In this document: positions 60,101-64,000 of the stretch, in pieces
How the letters are laid out: each line of letters begins with the position of its first letter
How positions within the stretch are numbered: position 1 is the stretch's first letter
NCBI GenBank assembly: GCA_900708905.1
Contig: CAADRB010000011.1
Location: forward strand, 2,679,262-2,743,261
Direction of reading: 5' to 3'
From: Hymenolepis diminuta
Lineage: Eukaryota > Platyhelminthes > Cestoda > Cyclophyllidea > Hymenolepididae
Length of the DNA stretch: 64,000 nucleotides
Translations under genes and position numbers: made by a program
The notes under the pieces: generated by a model
Database searches by the model: none
What the model saw: only the letters and a program-made list of their open reading frames with translations
Told to the model about the DNA's origin: nothing

Positions 60101-63100
60101 CTTATAAAAATGCTCTATTAGGATCTACGTTGACATACAAGTCATTAAATTATTCCATTCTTCAAAGGTATCATGCATCAAGACTTATGCCTTCACTAAA
60201 CTTCGTGGCATGATGTGACATGATTAACGTAATAAAGAAGCTGTATCTCCTAATTTCATCCACACAAAGATCCTGCCCAACAATCTAAAGATGATACTTA
60301 GTATACATCTATTAAACATTAAACAAGTTATTCTGGACCCTTAAACAACATTAAAACAAGGGTGAATATATTATCAGTAAATATGTTCGAAAATTTCTTG
60401 GCTGTACTAACTTCGAACACAACTGGGGACGGAAATTTACCTTCCAAAATAGCTCCAATTGTTCTACGGATTTATAAGTTTTATTTTTACAAAATATCAC
60501 TGTCTTCAGGTTCTCTTAAGACTAATGTGTCAATGACATTATAGGTCCATATTTAATCTCCAGTTCGCATGTTTATTTATTAATTTGTGTCCGCGAACGT
60601 GGACGATTTCATATGATATTCATGAAAGGGCAGAGTTAGTTAATATGTTTTGTTTTCATCGCGATTGGATTAAACTCGAAAAATAGATCACATCGATTAC
60701 AATAATTGTGTTTCTATGTTGCCATGACGATCGCTTCATCTGAACTACCAATTTTAACACTTTTATCTTGCTTTCTGACATATATGATACAAGTAAGTAA
60801 ATAACTGCGTAGGACACAAATGTAAGGTCGGAGATTGAGATGCTTGTATTTGAGACCCATATGTTTACACCGTTTGAATGATGTACGACATGTCCAGAAA
60901 CTGGTTATGTCTGGTGCTCATCATCTCTTACCATTTTTCGACGTTCATTTTGTGGCAGCAATGATGTATTTTTTTATTCATTCTATTCTATACAGACACT
61001 TTTAATTGACTAGTAAATAAATAGACCGTGTTTGCCTGAAGACCTTATATATTTGGAAGAGTAGTCGATATTGGCTATACTATTTCCAGTTGTGTTTCGA
61101 TTTGACTGGCTAGAATTTCAGTTTCATCGTCCACTTCAACCCCTACGTTAATTTAATACCAGCCAATTTTAATTACAACATAATGTTTGGGTCATTAGAG
61201 TTATTATGATATTTAAGTCTGTTTCAATTTAAAGCCCAAAGAGTGACGATTATAGAAGGTGCCGTCAGTGACTGAATTCCATTAATTATTTTAAGCTATT
61301 AATATTATACCATACACTTCTAAAATTGACCCTAACTCAAAACCAAATTAACACGAGATGCAAATAGTTTATTCGAATGATACAAACAATATTAGGGAAA
61401 AATTCTAATTTAAATTGTAGTTGTACCTCTCAGTAATTTTTGGTCACATTTTGCATATTAATTAGTTGATCTCTAAATTGGATAGAATTTCAATAATTAG
61501 TGACAGAATGAGACCTTTTCGAAGCCCATTTAAAAGCAGTATTCCCAAACACTTTTCTTGGGCTGAGGTACATCATCTTCGAACATCTCTGATGAGAAAG
61601 TAGAATTATATTAACAGAGAGTAACAAGGACGTATGATTATAGGGCTCACTAGATTTGCACCAATGAGTAACCAATTAAATTCAGTTTGAGTAAATAATT
61701 TAAATTTTATTTAATCTGTATTAATATACCTCGAGACGGTTTAGCTTTGTTCCCTTTCCAATATTTTTTGCATCTCTTTTTCCTATATTAATTGGTTGAT
61801 CTCGGGGTCGGACATCATAGCATTCGTTAATGACCAAATGACGACCTTGTGTGGGGGATGGAGAGACAGCAGCAGTCACATTGCAATTAATTAGCTTGCG
61901 TCCACACATCCATGTAGGTGAGTCGTCCTCTAATGCGGTCGCGGAGGTTCATTAGTGGCCGCCACAACATGCCAGCAAGTCAACCACCAACAACCTCTGG
62001 AGGGGGGGAGCTGAGGCTAATTAGGAAGGGAGCGGTAGTTAGTATATATCTGTATATTGACGAACAGTTGGTAATTACTACTACATGCCCTGAGGTTCAA
62101 TTCGGTCAGGGATGTGGCTGTAATTTGTTGAAAAAGTCCTCAATAACTAGTTGCTAAATATGATTGCTAACTTCTGATTTAAAAAAAATGACAAAATTCT
62201 CAACATAAAGTAGTAAAAAAAGTCACCGATATTATGCACTTTGTGAATGACATAATTGAAAATCTGACTACCTTAACTGATTTTATACTCTTCAGATGCT
62301 CCTGAAAGGTGGAATAGAAATGGCCGAATATGTTCAATCAAATGGAAAAGAAAATTTGGAATTAATAATTTTAAAATAAAACATCACTCTATCTGAAAGA
62401 CTGCATCGATTTTTAACGATTAAATTTTCCCTTGTTGGGCAGCAGCTGTATAAAGTCGATAAATGGCAAATTACAACTATTTAGAAGATCTTACCTCGTG
62501 AAAGCGGCTGATTTCTTAATTGAAATGGTCACATAACTATTGGATGAACAGTTGTAAAACGCTGGGAAGGAATACTTGAAATGTATTGGAGGGGACGATA
62601 TATGCTGTCCTAATTTCATGCACACTCCTTGAATGACAGTTACATTCGCCTGAGCTGCAGTCAAATTTATCCTGAGCTGTAAAAGAACTCATCAACTACA
62701 CTTATGAGTATAATAAACAGTGACTTACAAAAATCAGAAAAGTTTGGCACAGGTTTATTTCCTATTACTTTATTTTAGAATATCACTTTCCAGATATTCA
62801 TTCTGATATAGTTTTACTCAGATATTTATAACAGTGTTTCACTGCATATATTTGATCCAAAATTACGAGATTCATTCGTATGGCTTCTCAGCCGGTGAAC
62901 CAACCATGTTGGTTAAAACAAATCACAACAGGGATAATAGGTTATTTGAATTTCCCACCAGATGAACATCAGATGCCTAACTTTGCTCAGCATGAATGTT
63001 GGAAAAAGGGTTTGTCTCAATGGATGTAAAATGTATTTATTATCCTCCCGAGTTTCAGAAACTATGATATAGAGCTTGACGATAAAAGATAACTAAAATC

Positions 63101-64000
63101 CGAGTTGAATTCACAAATCACAGATTTTTCACTAATCGCTATAAGAGACAATAGAATTGAATTATTATTTAATCAAAAATAGCAAATAACGCTAGATCTT
63201 GGATCCAAATACGTAAATATTAGTCCTGTTATTATAAAGTTTATCAAACATTAATCTATATTGAAGTATGAAATGAAACTGTTAACTTTAAATATATTTG
63301 GATCTATTTTTACTTTTCACCACACCCTTGTTAATAATAGCATTTTGCTTCTTAGTTTCGGTCATTTAAAATAGATTAAGCTAGTTAAAGACATAATCTT
63401 TAAATTTGGACTTGTAAACAAATAAAATTGTTACATTAATTTTGGTTTACAACTTTTTATGATTGCTATAAAATTTTTTTGACAAAAAATTAACAGAGTT
63501 CCCTAAAGGCCGTGGTTTAAAATACCGCACTGGACAAAATCCCACATTATTCATTCCATGGGAACCAGTAAAAAGGGAATGGTGGCTCAAAGCTGGGAAA
63601 CTCACACTACCTGCACGCATTTCCGATTTCCCTCGTTCTCAGACGATTGAAGTTTCATTTTCAGTTTTTTTTTGCCTCTCGGGCTAACTTTACATTTTGA
63701 TTTTAAAATATGCTGAATCTTCATCCTCTACACCCTACATCATCATCATGACGCCTATAAGATCCGCAGATAGCCAGTACCTACCCTCATACTCCCTCCC
63801 CCCCATATTTTGCATGGGCATATCCCCGCTAATTAACATTTTACGGTCTAGATGTCCCAGGCCTGATATACAGAGGGAGAGAGAGAGAACCAGGGCCACA
63901 CAAACCCTTACCGTTTAATTAACTTTAGTTCCCGTAATCCACCCCCGAAGTACATTAACGAAGCAGGGCAGGGCGGAGTTAACAGGAGCGGGGTAACGAC

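Larger units (their letters stand above)
52024..64000. other. Downstream region of LMO4, no supportable gene
   Basis: Twelve kb without a convincing coding exon. Repeats recognised are a SINE (54795-54970), repeat D (55475-55630) and a pair of ~55-bp direct repeats (56881-56935 and 57119-57175). Blocks at about 54455-54600, 59650-59900 and 61845-62000 contain clusters of TAATTA-type sites in more complex sequence and could be conserved regulatory elements. The right end (63500-64000) becomes richer in G+C; a gene beyond the edge is possible but not seen. A further LMO4 exon could be hidden here. Confidence 0.4.

Noticed and set aside
61918..62157. GC-rich frame starting MSRPLMRSRRF
   Set aside because: No clear splice sites or family. 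Composition alone could also fit a regulatory block.

Overview
The window is nuclear DNA of an animal, most likely a parasitic flatworm. I favour a tapeworm with an AT-rich genome such as a hymenolepidid, but the species is inferred. The reasons are AT-rich DNA, split genes that mix introns of about 31-40 nt with introns of 1-3 kb, very short exons, and animal protein families diverged in the way flatworm proteins usually are. A run of 64 N at 23682-23745 shows this is a draft assembly. No bacterial operon, rRNA gene, intact tRNA gene or CRISPR array was seen.

Layout. Positions 1-175 hold the last 57 codons of an unidentified gene on the + strand. From 176 to about 12.2 kb there is no convincing gene, only worn repeats: two LINE fragments, a diverged ~61-bp tandem array and solo-LTR-like elements. 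An inositol polyphosphate 4-phosphatase gene (INPP4 type) runs on + from 12266 to 26357. I could rebuild 20 exons with compatible reading phases: an N-terminal PH domain, a C2 domain, the conserved middle region and the CKSAKDR catalytic loop. Its introns carry a dead Tc1/mariner transposase, a SINE and a GC-rich LTR-like block beside the gap. The decapping co-activator DCP1 lies convergently on - (33298 to 29967), with seven exons including a 19-nt micro-exon; its last exon was not found. A three-exon gene for a 201-residue protein (37078-37813, +) looks like a tandem dimeric alpha/beta-barrel protein. From 37.8 to 47.7 kb is non-coding with repeats. An LMO4-type LIM-only gene follows (47750-52023, +), behind a compact upstream block with four CCAAT boxes and an E-box. 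From 52.0 to 64.0 kb I found no supportable gene.

The genes are not an operon or a pathway. INPP4 acts on phosphoinositide signals at membranes, DCP1 supports mRNA decapping in the cytoplasm, and LMO4 is a nuclear adaptor for transcription complexes.

No wholly new multi-gene system was found. The most promising observations are a dispersed tRNA-like SINE family (about ten copies, both strands), a nearly perfect 46-nt inverted repeat built around two SINE heads, a solo-LTR-like family with a conserved TATA box and a CRE palindrome, the PH-C2-phosphatase architecture of INPP4, and the tandem barrel protein.
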